DNA of 22,741 nucleotides, from positions 1 to 22,741 of IMG/VR virus record IMGVR_UViG_3300021963_000696; one strand, 5' to 3'. This document shows positions 7,353 to 13,989 of the stretch, piece by piece. Position 1 is the stretch's first letter. Every line of letters starts with the position of its first letter. A program made the position numbers and the translations under genes. A model generated the notes under the pieces. It was not told where the DNA came from, did not search any database, and saw nothing but the letters and a program-made list of their open reading frames with translations. The DNA is from a virus.

Positions 7353-9657
7353 TTTCAATAATGAAGAAACAGGAGCACCTTCAACCCCTCACGATTCAGA
7401 CCGCGATGCAATTCGGAATGAATTGATCGCACGCATCGAATCTGTTCTTTTTTCGATCATGCCTGCTGGCAAGGTTGTTCATGGGAAATTCGTAGTCGGG
7501 GATATCTTGGGCAGTCCTGGACGCAGTCTTGAAGTTGAAATTGATGGTGAGCGTGCAGGTCTTTGGATAGACAGAGCTACTGGCCATGGCGGTGACGTCT
7601 TTGATCTGATCGCGGCGAACTCTGGTTTGTCTTCTCAGGTGGACTTTGGTGAGGTTCTCAATGCAGCTCGGGAGCTACTTGGCCGTCCCATGGCTCAGCG
7701 ACCTGCGCGAAAGAAGTCCAACGTCATGATCGATGACCTTGGCCCTGCGACATCCAAGTGGGATTACTTTTCTGCAGACGGAACGCTCATCGCATGCGTC
7801 TACCGATATGACCCCGAGCCTGGTCGCAAGGAATTCAGACCTTGGGATGCAAAGCGTAGAAAGCTCGCACCTCCCGATCCGCGTCCGCTGTTCAATCAGC
7901 CTGGCATTGCAACCGCTGACACCGTTGTCCTGGTTGAAGGGGAAAAGTGCGCCCAAGCATTGATCGACTTGGGTGTGTGCGCCACTACGGCCATGCATGG
8001 TGCAAACGCGCCTGTGAACAAAACGGACTGGAGCCCTTTGACTGGCAAGAACGTCTTGATCTGGCCAGACCGAGATAAACCAGGCTGGGAGTACGCCATG
8101 CACGCTTCTGAGGCGGTCATGGCAGTGGGTGCGACATCATGCGCCGTACTCATTCCCCCGACTGAACCCACTCCAGAACACCCCCAAGGTGAGCCTGACG
8201 GATGGGATGCGGCAGATGCGTTGGCACAGGGCTTTGACGTCCATGAATTCCTGGCTCATGGGGAGCGGTTGCAACTTCAGGCAGCAATCACCGATGTCGA
8301 ACCCGTGGTTGATGAAATAACCGAACAGTCGGTTTGGGCGACCGAGGATGCTTTGGCGCTGACCTTCTCGACCCGTTACGGGCAAGACTGGCGCTATGTC
8401 GCAACCTGGGGCAAGTGGGTCTTTTGGACGGGCAAGCGTTGGCAAGTTGAGGAAACGCTTGCAGCCAACCAATTGATGCGACAGATCTGCCGAGAGGCAG
8501 CTCTGAAGGCCGACTCTCATCGACTGTCTGCACGGTTGGCAAGCAGCGGAACAGTTGCTGGTCTGGAACGACTTGCTCGTTCGGATCGTCGTCACGCAGC
8601 TACTGCAGAAGAGTGGGATGCAGACATTTGGTTGATCAACACCCCCGAGGGAGTTGTTGACCTGAAGTCTGGTGGCAAACGTCCACACGACCGCCTGGAT
8701 CGAATGACCAAGATCACTACAGCCAGTCCGTCTGGAGATTGCCCCGTCTGGAAGCAATTCCTGAACGAGGTGACTGGTGGCAATAAAGACTTGCAGTCCT
8801 ACTTGCAGAGGATGGCGGGCTACGCGCTTACCGGGTCCACGCAAGAGCATGCGATCTTCTTCCTGTATGGAACTGGAGCCAACGGAAAGTCAGTCTTCAC
8901 CAACACCCTCGCCACGATCATGGGCGACTATGCAGCCAATGCACCCATGGATACGTTCATGGAAAGTCGCACCGATCGCCACCCAACGGACATGGCAGGT
9001 CTCAGGGGGGCTCGGTATGTGTCTGCAGGTGAAACGGAGCAGGGTCGCCGTTGGGCTGAGTCAAAGATCAAAAGCCTGACTGGTGGCGACAAGATTTCCG
9101 CTCGCTTTATGCGAAAGGATTTCTTCGAGTTCTTTCCGCAGTTCAAGCTCTTTTGCGCAGGCAATCACAAACCAGCAATCCGCAACATCGATGAAGCGAT
9201 GAAGCGCAGGCTGCACTTGATTCCGTTCACGGTAACCATTCCGCCCGAGAGGCGTGACAAGAACTTGCAGCAAAAGCTCCTTGCCGAGCGTGATGGAATC
9301 ATGGCATGGGCACTTGAGGGATGTCTGCAATGGCAACGCCTCGGGAAGCTCGAACCTCCCAAGGATGTTCTAGATGCCACTGACGAGTATTTCGAAGAAG
9401 AAGACTCGATTGGTGAATTTCTGGACGAGGAATGCACCCTCTCTGCCACGTCACGCGAAACGATTTCGGCAATTTACATCCGATGGCGAGAGCGAGCCGA
9501 AAGACGCGGGGAGTACTACGGAACAAGTCGCTGGCTTTCTCAGCAACTGATCAACAGGGGCTTTTCTCGAACCCGTCTAAGCGGGGGAACAAAAGCGCTC
9601 ATGGGTTTGTCGCTCAAGCCTAAAGAGATGGGCTACATGCCCTACCGAGATGACTGA
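7345..9657 (+). CDS. Toprim primase / D5-like helicase (phage P4 alpha-type replication protein)
   Basis: 770 aa from ATG 7345. GGAGG at 7335-7339 fits this start better than the in-frame ATG 7333, which contains that site. The N-terminal ~190 residues include an LWIDRATGHGGDVFDLIA segment typical of phage primases. The Toprim domain shows VEGEK (residues 197-201) and PDRDKPG (241-247), the catalytic Glu and DxD elements. The C-terminal half is an SF3 D5-like helicase: Walker A YGTGANGKS at 508-516, then VSAGETEQGRRW and the conserved F-K-L-F-C-A-G-N-H-KP sensor segment. Bifunctional enzymes of this class prime and unwind phage or plasmid DNA and often recognise an origin near their own gene. 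The inverted-repeat element just downstream is therefore of interest. Confidence 0.93.
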   Translation: MLDFNNEETGAPSTPHDSDRDAIRNELIARIESVLFSIMPAGKVVHGKFVVGDILGSPGRSLEVEIDGERAGLWIDRATGHGGDVFDLIAANSGLSSQVDFGEVLNAARELLGRPMAQRPARKKSNVMIDDLGPATSKWDYFSADGTLIACVYRYDPEPGRKEFRPWDAKRRKLAPPDPRPLFNQPGIATADTVVLVEGEKCAQALIDLGVCATTAMHGANAPVNKTDWSPLTGKNVLIWPDRDKPGWEYAMHASEAVMAVGATSCAVLIPPTEPTPEHPQGEPDGWDAADALAQGFDVHEFLAHGERLQLQAAITDVEPVVDEITEQSVWATEDALALTFSTRYGQDWRYVATWGKWVFWTGKRWQVEETLAANQLMRQICREAALKADSHRLSARLASSGTVAGLERLARSDRRHAATAEEWDADIWLINTPEGVVDLKSGGKRPHDRLDRMTKITTASPSGDCPVWKQFLNEVTGGNKDLQSYLQRMAGYALTGSTQEHAIFFLYGTGANGKSVFTNTLATIMGDYAANAPMDTFMESRTDRHPTDMAGLRGARYVSAGETEQGRRWAESKIKSLTGGDKISARFMRKDFFEFFPQFKLFCAGNHKPAIRNIDEAMKRRLHLIPFTVTIPPERRDKNLQQKLLAERDGIMAWALEGCLQWQRLGKLEPPKDVLDATDEYFEEEDSIGEFLDEECTLSATSRETISAIYIRWRERAERRGEYYGTSRWLSQQLINRGFSRTRLSGGTKALMGLSLKPKEMGYMPYRDD

Positions 9658-9665
9658 CAAGGTCT

Positions 9666-9757
9666 GTGACCGAAAGTGACTCTCCTTTCTAAATCTCTCT
9701 ATACGTGCGCGTGCGCACACGTGAGCAGTTAATGGAAATCAGGTCACTTTTGGTCAC
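9666..9757. repeat. Inverted GTGAC repeat element (candidate origin or operator)
   Basis: GTGACCGAAAGTGAC (9666-9680) and GTCACTTTTGGTCAC (9743-9757) are inverted copies agreeing at 14 of 15 positions and separated by 62 bases. Each arm itself holds two GTGAC boxes 10 bases apart, about one helical turn, giving four boxes in all. The element fills the only sizeable gap between the primase-helicase and resolvase genes. The arrangement suggests paired binding of a dimeric protein or a long RNA stem. P4-type primases bind short iterons at their origin, but P4's own iteron differs, so the origin role is only a hypothesis. Confidence 0.6.
9700..9723. other. 24-base alternating purine-pyrimidine tract (Z-DNA-prone)
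   Basis: From T9700 to G9723 every step alternates pyrimidine and purine, mostly CG and CA/TG steps. The tract contains the dyad GTGCGC (9705-9710) / GCGCAC (9713-9718) and ACGTG/CACGT outer arms (9703-9707, 9718-9722). It lies in the middle of the inverted GTGAC repeat. Such tracts can adopt Z-DNA or a cruciform under negative supercoiling. Confidence 0.5.
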
Positions 9758-9780
9758 TCATAAAAGAAATGGAGATAAAA

Positions 9781-10266
9781 GTGTCGATTAATCATGTATT
9801 CGCGCTCGATCTGGGCACACAGACAGGTTGGGCCTTGATTGCAGCCAGTGGCTCAGTCACAAGTGGAACCCAGTCCTTCAAACCGCAACGCTTCGAAGGT
9901 GGTGGCATGCGCTTTCTGCGCTTCAAGCGCTGGCTGACCGAAATGAAGCAATGCACCCCGTCCATCGAACTGGTTGTTTTCGAAGAGGTTCGCAGGCATG
10001 CAGGCGTGGATGCAGCGCATGCATACGGTGGGTTCATGGGACAACTGACAGCTTGGTGTGAGCACCACCAACTCCCGTACCAGGGCATTCCAGTTGGAAC
10101 GATCAAGAAGCACGCCACAGGTCGTGGTAACGCAAGCAAGGAGGAAATGATCGAAGCGATTCGCGCCAAGGGACACAACCCAGATGACGACAACGAAGCA
10201 GATGCCATTGCACTGGCTTACCTGGCAAAAGCAATGAATGAATCCTCAATGGAGGTGGGTAAATGA
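9781..10266 (+). CDS. RuvC-like Holliday junction resolvase (RNase H fold)
   Basis: 161 aa counted from GTG 9781, chosen because GGAG (9771-9774) lies 6 bases upstream. An in-frame ATG at 9769 would add four residues. The first strand FALDLGTQTGW carries the catalytic Asp (D10). VVFEEV carries the second acid (E68 or E69), and DDDNEADAIALAYLA at the C-terminus carries the last (D141 region). The segment GTIKKHATGRGNASKEEM before it is typical of phage RuvC-like nucleases. The enzyme would resolve branched recombination or replication intermediates before packaging. The next gene starts within its stop codon (ATGA, 10263-10266). Confidence 0.85.
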   Translation: MSINHVFALDLGTQTGWALIAASGSVTSGTQSFKPQRFEGGGMRFLRFKRWLTEMKQCTPSIELVVFEEVRRHAGVDAAHAYGGFMGQLTAWCEHHQLPYQGIPVGTIKKHATGRGNASKEEMIEAIRAKGHNPDDDNEADAIALAYLAKAMNESSMEVGK

Positions 10267-10463
10267 AGATTCCAAATCGTCCCTATCAATGCCCATTGGG
10301 GAAAGCACAGCCCACACCAATCAATCTGGATGCAATCAAAAAATCGGGATGGCTAGAACAACACATTCTTGTGATTTCAGATGAAGACGACCGACTTGAT
10401 TTCATCGAGCGAGAGTTCATTCGACGAATTGGTAATCGCTTGTATGGCAAAGGGAGGCCGTGA
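10263..10463 (+). CDS. Small phage protein of unknown function, 66 aa
   Basis: ATG 10263 overlaps the resolvase stop, with ATGGAGG at 10250-10256 as a ribosome site. The product is small, with a proline-rich start (IPNRPYQCPLGKAQPTPINL) followed by an acidic then basic helix (ISDEDDRLDFIEREFIRRIGNRLYGKGRP). No family is recognised. The overlap and preserved ribosome site argue that it is a real coupled gene rather than a chance frame. Confidence 0.65.
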   Translation: MKIPNRPYQCPLGKAQPTPINLDAIKKSGWLEQHILVISDEDDRLDFIEREFIRRIGNRLYGKGRP

Positions 10464-10465
10464 TC

Positions 10466-10861
10466 ATGAGAGTGGAACAGAAGATTTGGACTATCGATGA
10501 TGTGGATAACGAACTGCGACAAGCTGCACGCACCGCGCATCGCTTGCCTCCAGTTCGAGTTGCCGGGTATGTCAGTCGCTGGCCCGTCATCATCAGGACA
10601 GATGGCGAAAAGGTTACCGTTGAGGAACAGAAGCCCTTTCGCATCCCCCCTTCTCCAAAGGATGTGGATCAAATGCTTGAGGCAATGCGGTGGATGCACT
10701 GGCTAGACGTTGAGCAACGCCACCTTCTTTGGATGAGGGCTGAGCGGCATCGATGGTCTGAAATTGCGAAGCGATTTGCTTGCTGTTCTCGAACTGCACA
10801 AAGGCGGTGTGATGCTGCCATGCATCTGATATCGCTCTACCTAAACACGGAGAAAAAGTGA
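10466..10861 (+). CDS. HTH-containing phage protein (DUF6362-like)
   Basis: 131 aa from ATG 10466. AGGGAGG at 10451-10457 gives an 8-base spacing, better than GTG 10460. The N-terminal part (WTIDDVDNELRQAARTAHRLPPVRVAGYVSRWPVI) matches my memory of the DUF6362 family start. The C-terminal part, WMHWLDVEQRHLLWMRAERHRWSEIAKRF followed by SRTAQRRCDAAMHLIS, is an HTH resembling sigma-factor region 4 or terminase-small DNA-binding helices. Such proteins are common at the end of phage early operons and may regulate late genes, but this is not established here. About 180 non-coding bases follow. Confidence 0.75.
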   Translation: MRVEQKIWTIDDVDNELRQAARTAHRLPPVRVAGYVSRWPVIIRTDGEKVTVEEQKPFRIPPSPKDVDQMLEAMRWMHWLDVEQRHLLWMRAERHRWSEIAKRFACCSRTAQRRCDAAMHLISLYLNTEKK

Positions 10862-11043
10862 AATAGACGGGCCTCGAATATGAATGTCGGGGTCTGTCGG
10901 TTTTTGGCGAGATCGCGCTCTCCAAAGGGTGTCGCATTTAGTCCGGAATTCATCTACATTCTGGATACGGTCAGCAAGACCACGCGCTTTTGATTCCCGC
11001 GATAACTCGGGAACTCCTCTCCAAACTTCCCCCCAAATTCCCT
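10862..11043. other. Non-coding gap before the methyltransferase gene
   Basis: No convincing gene in 182 bases. Short dyads are present: TCCGGAAT (10942-10949) with ATTCTGGA (10958-10965), 7 of 8 paired, and TCCCG/CGGGA around 10994-11012. I see no clear promoter and no U-tract terminator. If the methyltransferase gene starts at TTG 10990 the gap is shorter. The region could also be the scar of a lost gene. Confidence 0.4.
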
Positions 11044-12294
11044 ATGAAACCCGAGATCCAAATGGTCCCGGTGGATTCGCTCATCCCGTATGCGCGAAAC
11101 GCCCGCACCCACAGTGAAGAACAAATCGCCCAGATCGCTGCCAGCATTCGTGAGTTCGGTTGGACCAATCCAATCCTGACTGACGGTGACAAAGGTGTGA
11201 TCGCTGGCCACGGTCGTTTGGCTGCAGCTCGAAAGCTTGAATTGACCGAGGTGCCCGTCATTGAATTGGGCCACCTAACTCCCGAGCAGAAGAAGGCCTA
11301 CATCCTGGCCGACAACCGAATTGCACTCAACTCTGGCTGGGACGAGGAGTTGCTTAAGCTCGAATTGCAAGAGCTTCAAGGTGTTGACTTTGACTTGGAC
11401 TTGCTCGGGTTTGGAGATGAAGAAATTGAACGCTTGCTCAATGGAGATGACGCAGGCGGTGGTTTGACCGAAGATGATGCAATCCCAGAAGCACCAGTAG
11501 ATCCAGTATCCAGACCTGGGGATCTGTGGATTCTCGGCAACCACCGCCTCCTCTGCGGGGACTCAACGGTTCTAACGGATGTTGAGCGCCTCATGGACGG
11601 TCAATTGGCAGACATGGCTTTTACCGACCCACCCTACAACGTGGACTATGGCAACAATGCCAAGGACAAGATGCGGGGCAAAGACAGGCGCATCCTGAAC
11701 GATGCGCTGGGTGAAGGGTTCTACCAATTTCTGTACGACGCCTGCGTGAACCTGCTGTTGGTCACTAAGGGCGGATGCTACGTTGCCATGAGCTCTTCGG
11801 AACTGCACACTCTCCAAAAAGCTTGGCTTGATGCAGGTGGCAAGTGGTCCACCTTCATCATCTGGGCCAAGAACACTTTCACATTGGGGAGAGCCGACTA
11901 CCAACGTCAGTACGAACCCATCCTGTATGGCTGGAAGCAAGGCTCTGATCACTTTTGGTGTGGTGACCGGGATCAGTCGGATATCTGGAATTACAACAAG
12001 CCCCGGGTCAATGACTTGCACCCCACGATGAAGCCAGTCGAGCTGGTCGAGCGGGCCATCAAGAACTCATCTAAAACACGGGACATTGTGTTGGATCTGT
12101 TCGGTGGCTCTGGCACCACGCTGATCGCTTGTGAGAAAAACAACCGTCAGGCCCGATTGATGGAACTCGATCCCAAGTTCGTGGATGTGATTGTCAAACG
12201 TTGGGAGGATTACACAGGTAAAAAAGCAGAGCGTGTGCCCAGCGAACAATCTGCAGAAGTCACACTTGGTGACGCCGTCGTTCAGCCCTCATAA
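11044..12294 (+). CDS. ParB-domain DNA methyltransferase (probable N6-adenine, beta class)
   Basis: 416 aa from ATG 11044; a TTG at 10990 is a possible earlier start, but the family usually begins near the MVPVDSLIPYARNAR strand. Residues about 6-100 form a ParB/Srx-like domain with GHGRLAAAR at 55-63. The catalytic domain shows DPPY at 195-198 (motif IV) before DLFGGSGTT at 351-359 (motif I, AdoMet binding). This order is typical of beta-class N6-adenine or N4-cytosine enzymes, and DPPY favours adenine. No restriction partner lies nearby, so it is likely an orphan phage methylase that protects phage DNA or alters host gene expression. The target sequence cannot be read from the protein. Its stop overlaps the next ATG. 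Confidence 0.9.
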   Translation: MKPEIQMVPVDSLIPYARNARTHSEEQIAQIAASIREFGWTNPILTDGDKGVIAGHGRLAAARKLELTEVPVIELGHLTPEQKKAYILADNRIALNSGWDEELLKLELQELQGVDFDLDLLGFGDEEIERLLNGDDAGGGLTEDDAIPEAPVDPVSRPGDLWILGNHRLLCGDSTVLTDVERLMDGQLADMAFTDPPYNVDYGNNAKDKMRGKDRRILNDALGEGFYQFLYDACVNLLLVTKGGCYVAMSSSELHTLQKAWLDAGGKWSTFIIWAKNTFTLGRADYQRQYEPILYGWKQGSDHFWCGDRDQSDIWNYNKPRVNDLHPTMKPVELVERAIKNSSKTRDIVLDLFGGSGTTLIACEKNNRQARLMELDPKFVDVIVKRWEDYTGKKAERVPSEQSAEVTLGDAVVQPS

Positions 12295-12662
12295 TGAGAG
12301 CGATGGAAAACGACCTGCTACAAAGCATCGCCGCCAGAAAGCTCGCCATTAAAAAACGGGACGAGAAGATGTATGCCATGTACCAATGCGGCAGCGACTT
12401 TTCAACGATTGCACGTGCGTTTGATATGACGCGCGAAAATGCAATTAATCGAATCCAGCGTTGGGAACTTGCTATTGCAAAGGCTAATAGCACTAACCCG
12501 TTTGAAAAAGTTTCAGACAGAACTGCAAGGTTGCTACGAGATAACGGCGTGAATACTCCTGAAGCAGTTCAACAGGCTGGCCCCCAAGCACTTCTTCGCA
12601 TCAGGAACTTTGGAACAAAAGCCCTACTTGAAGTTCAGAAATATTTTTTTCATAGCGTTTAG
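12294..12662 (+). CDS. HTH plus RNA polymerase alpha-CTD-like domain protein
   Basis: 122 aa from ATG 12294 (TAATG overlap with the methylase stop; ATG 12303 is an alternative; neither has a strong ribosome site). Residues 36-58 (FSTIARAFDMTRENAINRIQRW) look like sigma-70 region 4 HTH. Residues 69-119 align by eye with the C-terminal domain of the RNA polymerase alpha subunit. R76, N105, G107, K109 and E113 occupy the places of E. coli alpha R265, N294, G296, K298 and E302, which contact UP-element DNA and activators. The places of N268 and S299 are changed (Arg, Ala). Likely a transcription factor acting with or against host RNA polymerase. It is AT-rich (44% GC over 12361-12660, hand count) compared with 52% in the gene before and about 62% after, suggesting separate acquisition. 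It converges with the next gene, sharing 4 bases. Confidence 0.82.
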   Translation: MRAMENDLLQSIAARKLAIKKRDEKMYAMYQCGSDFSTIARAFDMTRENAINRIQRWELAIAKANSTNPFEKVSDRTARLLRDNGVNTPEAVQQAGPQALLRIRNFGTKALLEVQKYFFHSV

Positions 12663-13018
12663 CCCAGCCTGGCAACATAACGTGGGCTATCGCCGCCAGA
12701 CGGATCGATGAACAGGTTTGGACGTCCCGGAGCGCGCACCATCACGCACAAGCGGCCATCCCAGTAATCGCCACCCTTGCCTTTTAGCCAGTCGCGAGAC
12801 TTGCTCAAGTTCAATTTAAAGCCATCGAATTCTTCAGGGTCCATCTCCCGGATCTCGGTCACGTAGACGGCCTCGACACCGCAAGATGCAATGTCGGAGA
12901 TGTCTGTGGGCTTGCGGCCAAAGGGCAGCGGAATGCTGAGTTTTTGAACCTGCAATTCGCGGCCATCAAATTTGATGGTGATGGGCTGGGATTCAATTGT
13001 GATGGTGATGGGGTTCAT
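12659..13018 (-). CDS. Unknown small protein of the reverse-strand cassette, 119 aa
   Basis: Reads leftward from ATG at 13018 with GAGGA about 5 bases upstream; a frame extending to 13183 only overlaps the DUF3489-like gene. The N-terminus (NPITITIESQPITIKFDGRELQVQKLSIPLPFG) is strongly beta-like. The middle reads DISDIASCGVEAVYVTEIREMDPEEFDGFKL, and the C-terminus contains RDWLKGKGGDYWDGRLCVMV and PNLFIDPSGGDSPRYVARLG. No catalytic motif is recognised. It is the last gene of a four-gene leftward unit, and its stop overlaps the stop of the convergent alpha-CTD gene by four bases. No terminator lies between them. Confidence 0.8.
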   Translation of the reverse strand: MNPITITIESQPITIKFDGRELQVQKLSIPLPFGRKPTDISDIASCGVEAVYVTEIREMDPEEFDGFKLNLSKSRDWLKGKGGDYWDGRLCVMVRAPGRPNLFIDPSGGDSPRYVARLG

Positions 13019-13025
13019 ATGGTCC

Positions 13026-13475
13026 TCAAACGGTAGTGGTGATTCGGTAAACGCGGTTTGTGCCGGTCTGTTTTTCTGAAGTGATCTCAAGGCCCAGCTT
13101 TTTCTTGAGTGCGCCCGCCATGACTCCCCTGACGGTATGCACTTGCCATTGAGTGACCTCGACCATCTGAGACAACGTGGCACCTTCCGGTCGCGTGAGC
13201 AATGCGATCAGCGCGGCTTGCTTGGTTCCGTCCCGTTGCTTGGCTGGAGCTGCTGGCTCAGTGCCGATGGACTGTAGGCCTGCGGTGGTGATCGCAAACA
13301 GCGTTGTGCCCTCGGGTGTTTTGCTGTGCGGTGCAATTAGCTCTGCGTTACCTAAGGCCGTAAGCACCTTGATGAGTGCGCCACCTTTGAGGTTGGCTGG
13401 AAAGTCAGCCAACAATTTTTGAGGATGCTTGGCCGCTGCTTGAAGCAGATTGCGTTGGGTGTCCGAGAGTTTCAT
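13026..13475 (-). CDS. DUF3489 family protein
   Basis: 149 aa, leftward. The C-terminal half (SKQ-like KQAALIALLTRPEGATLSQM, then VEVTQWQVHTVRGVMAGALKKKLGLEITSEK, ending RVYRIT) carries the hallmark words of DUF3489: RPEGAT, W-Q-x-HTVRG, GALKKKLGL, SEK, RVYRI. This fold is winged-helix-like and probably binds DNA. The N-terminal half (LSDTQRNLLQAAAKHP..., GTTLFAITTAGLQSIG) looks like a second winged helix. DUF3489 proteins occur in proteobacterial mobile elements, often near recombinases, with no established function. The start overlaps the upstream gene's stop (4 bases, 13472-13475), so the two are coupled. Confidence 0.88.
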   Translation of the reverse strand: MKLSDTQRNLLQAAAKHPQKLLADFPANLKGGALIKVLTALGNAELIAPHSKTPEGTTLFAITTAGLQSIGTEPAAPAKQRDGTKQAALIALLTRPEGATLSQMVEVTQWQVHTVRGVMAGALKKKLGLEITSEKQTGTNRVYRITTTV

Positions 13476-13672
13476 TTCTTTCCTTTCGATGTTGGTGATG
13501 TGTTTTGTGCTGTTGCGATCCCTGCAGCGTAGGCGGCTTCAAGCGCGCTCTTGACCGCCCAGACCGAGACGTCGTGAAAGTCGAGTCGGTCGCGGTGTTG
13601 CGTTTCCAGCGTTTCGATGAACAGGTGCTCAAGGGCGATCTGCTCAATGACTTGTTGTTTGGTTTTGCTCAT
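13472..13672 (-). CDS. DUF6900-like small protein, 66 aa
   Basis: Leftward from ATG at 13672 with AAAGGA upstream on the minus strand; the frame extending to 13945 lacks a comparable site and overruns the next gene. The sequence KQQVIEQIALEHLFIETLET, RDRLDFHDVSVWAVKSALEAAYAAG matches, from memory, the DUF6900 pattern (LETRxSDxLDFHxVSVW...AL..AY.AG). It is a compact helical domain of unknown function. It is the second gene of the leftward cassette, and its stop overlaps the DUF3489-like start. Confidence 0.82.
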   Translation of the reverse strand: MSKTKQQVIEQIALEHLFIETLETQHRDRLDFHDVSVWAVKSALEAAYAAGIATAQNTSPTSKGKK

Positions 13673-13683
13673 GGCGTTTCCTT

Positions 13684-13884
13684 TCATGCGTTGTGGATCT
13701 GTTCGGCTTTTGCAAAGCCCACCCAGTGGCCTTGCTTGTCCAACCCCCGGTTGGCGAGTTCTTTGCAGGCCAGCGCGTTGAGGTCTAGCTCCCCGTTGGC
13801 GACTGCTGCCAGGACCTTGTTCAGTGCGAGCTGGATGAATCCAAGCTCGTCGACAGTGAAGGTGGTATTTGCTTCGGTAGTCAT
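13684..13884 (-). CDS. Unknown small protein heading the reverse-strand cassette, 66 aa
   Basis: Leftward from ATG at 13884 with AGGAG spaced 6 bases upstream on the minus strand. The protein is a helical bundle candidate (FTVDELGFIQLALNKVLAAVANGELDLNALACKELANRGLD) ending in QGHWVGFAKAEQIHNA. No enzymatic motif. Eleven bases separate it from the next gene of the cassette. As first gene it would be transcribed from the divergent region 13885-13989, where an operator-like inverted repeat lies. Confidence 0.78.
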   Translation of the reverse strand: MTTEANTTFTVDELGFIQLALNKVLAAVANGELDLNALACKELANRGLDKQGHWVGFAKAEQIHNA

Positions 13885-13948
13885 TGCGTTCTCCTGTGTG
13901 CGTTGCGATGTAAAGCATTGACGCTCTGAATCGAGATGAAGCCAAGTT

Positions 13949-13972
13949 AATTACGCGATGTGTCGCTTAATT
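13949..13972. promoter_or_regulatory. Operator-like inverted repeat in the divergent gap
   Basis: AATTACGCGA (13949-13958) and TCGCTTAATT (13963-13972) are inverted copies matching at 9 of 10 positions around a TGTG centre. It lies between the divergent starts of the leftward cassette (13884) and the HNH gene (13990). The size and symmetry fit a dimeric HTH repressor site. No strong -35/-10 pair was found on either strand, so promoter positions are not assigned. Confidence 0.5.
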
Positions 13973-13989
13973 CTTGAAAGTTGATTGAT

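Noticed and set aside
8137-8850. 237-codon minus-strand open frame
   Set aside because: Antisense to the Toprim/D5 primase gene, whose motifs are unmistakable; the Cys-rich composition is typical of a shadow frame.
10954-11274. Minus-strand frames before and within the methyltransferase gene
   Set aside because: They mostly overlap the ParB domain coding region and show no domain or ribosome site.
11044-11350. ParB domain as evidence for a plasmid partition system
   Set aside because: The domain is fused to a methyltransferase, with no ParA gene or parS-like array nearby.
12641-12651. T-run near the end of the alphaCTD gene as a terminator
   Set aside because: It lies inside the coding sequence and has no preceding GC-rich stem.
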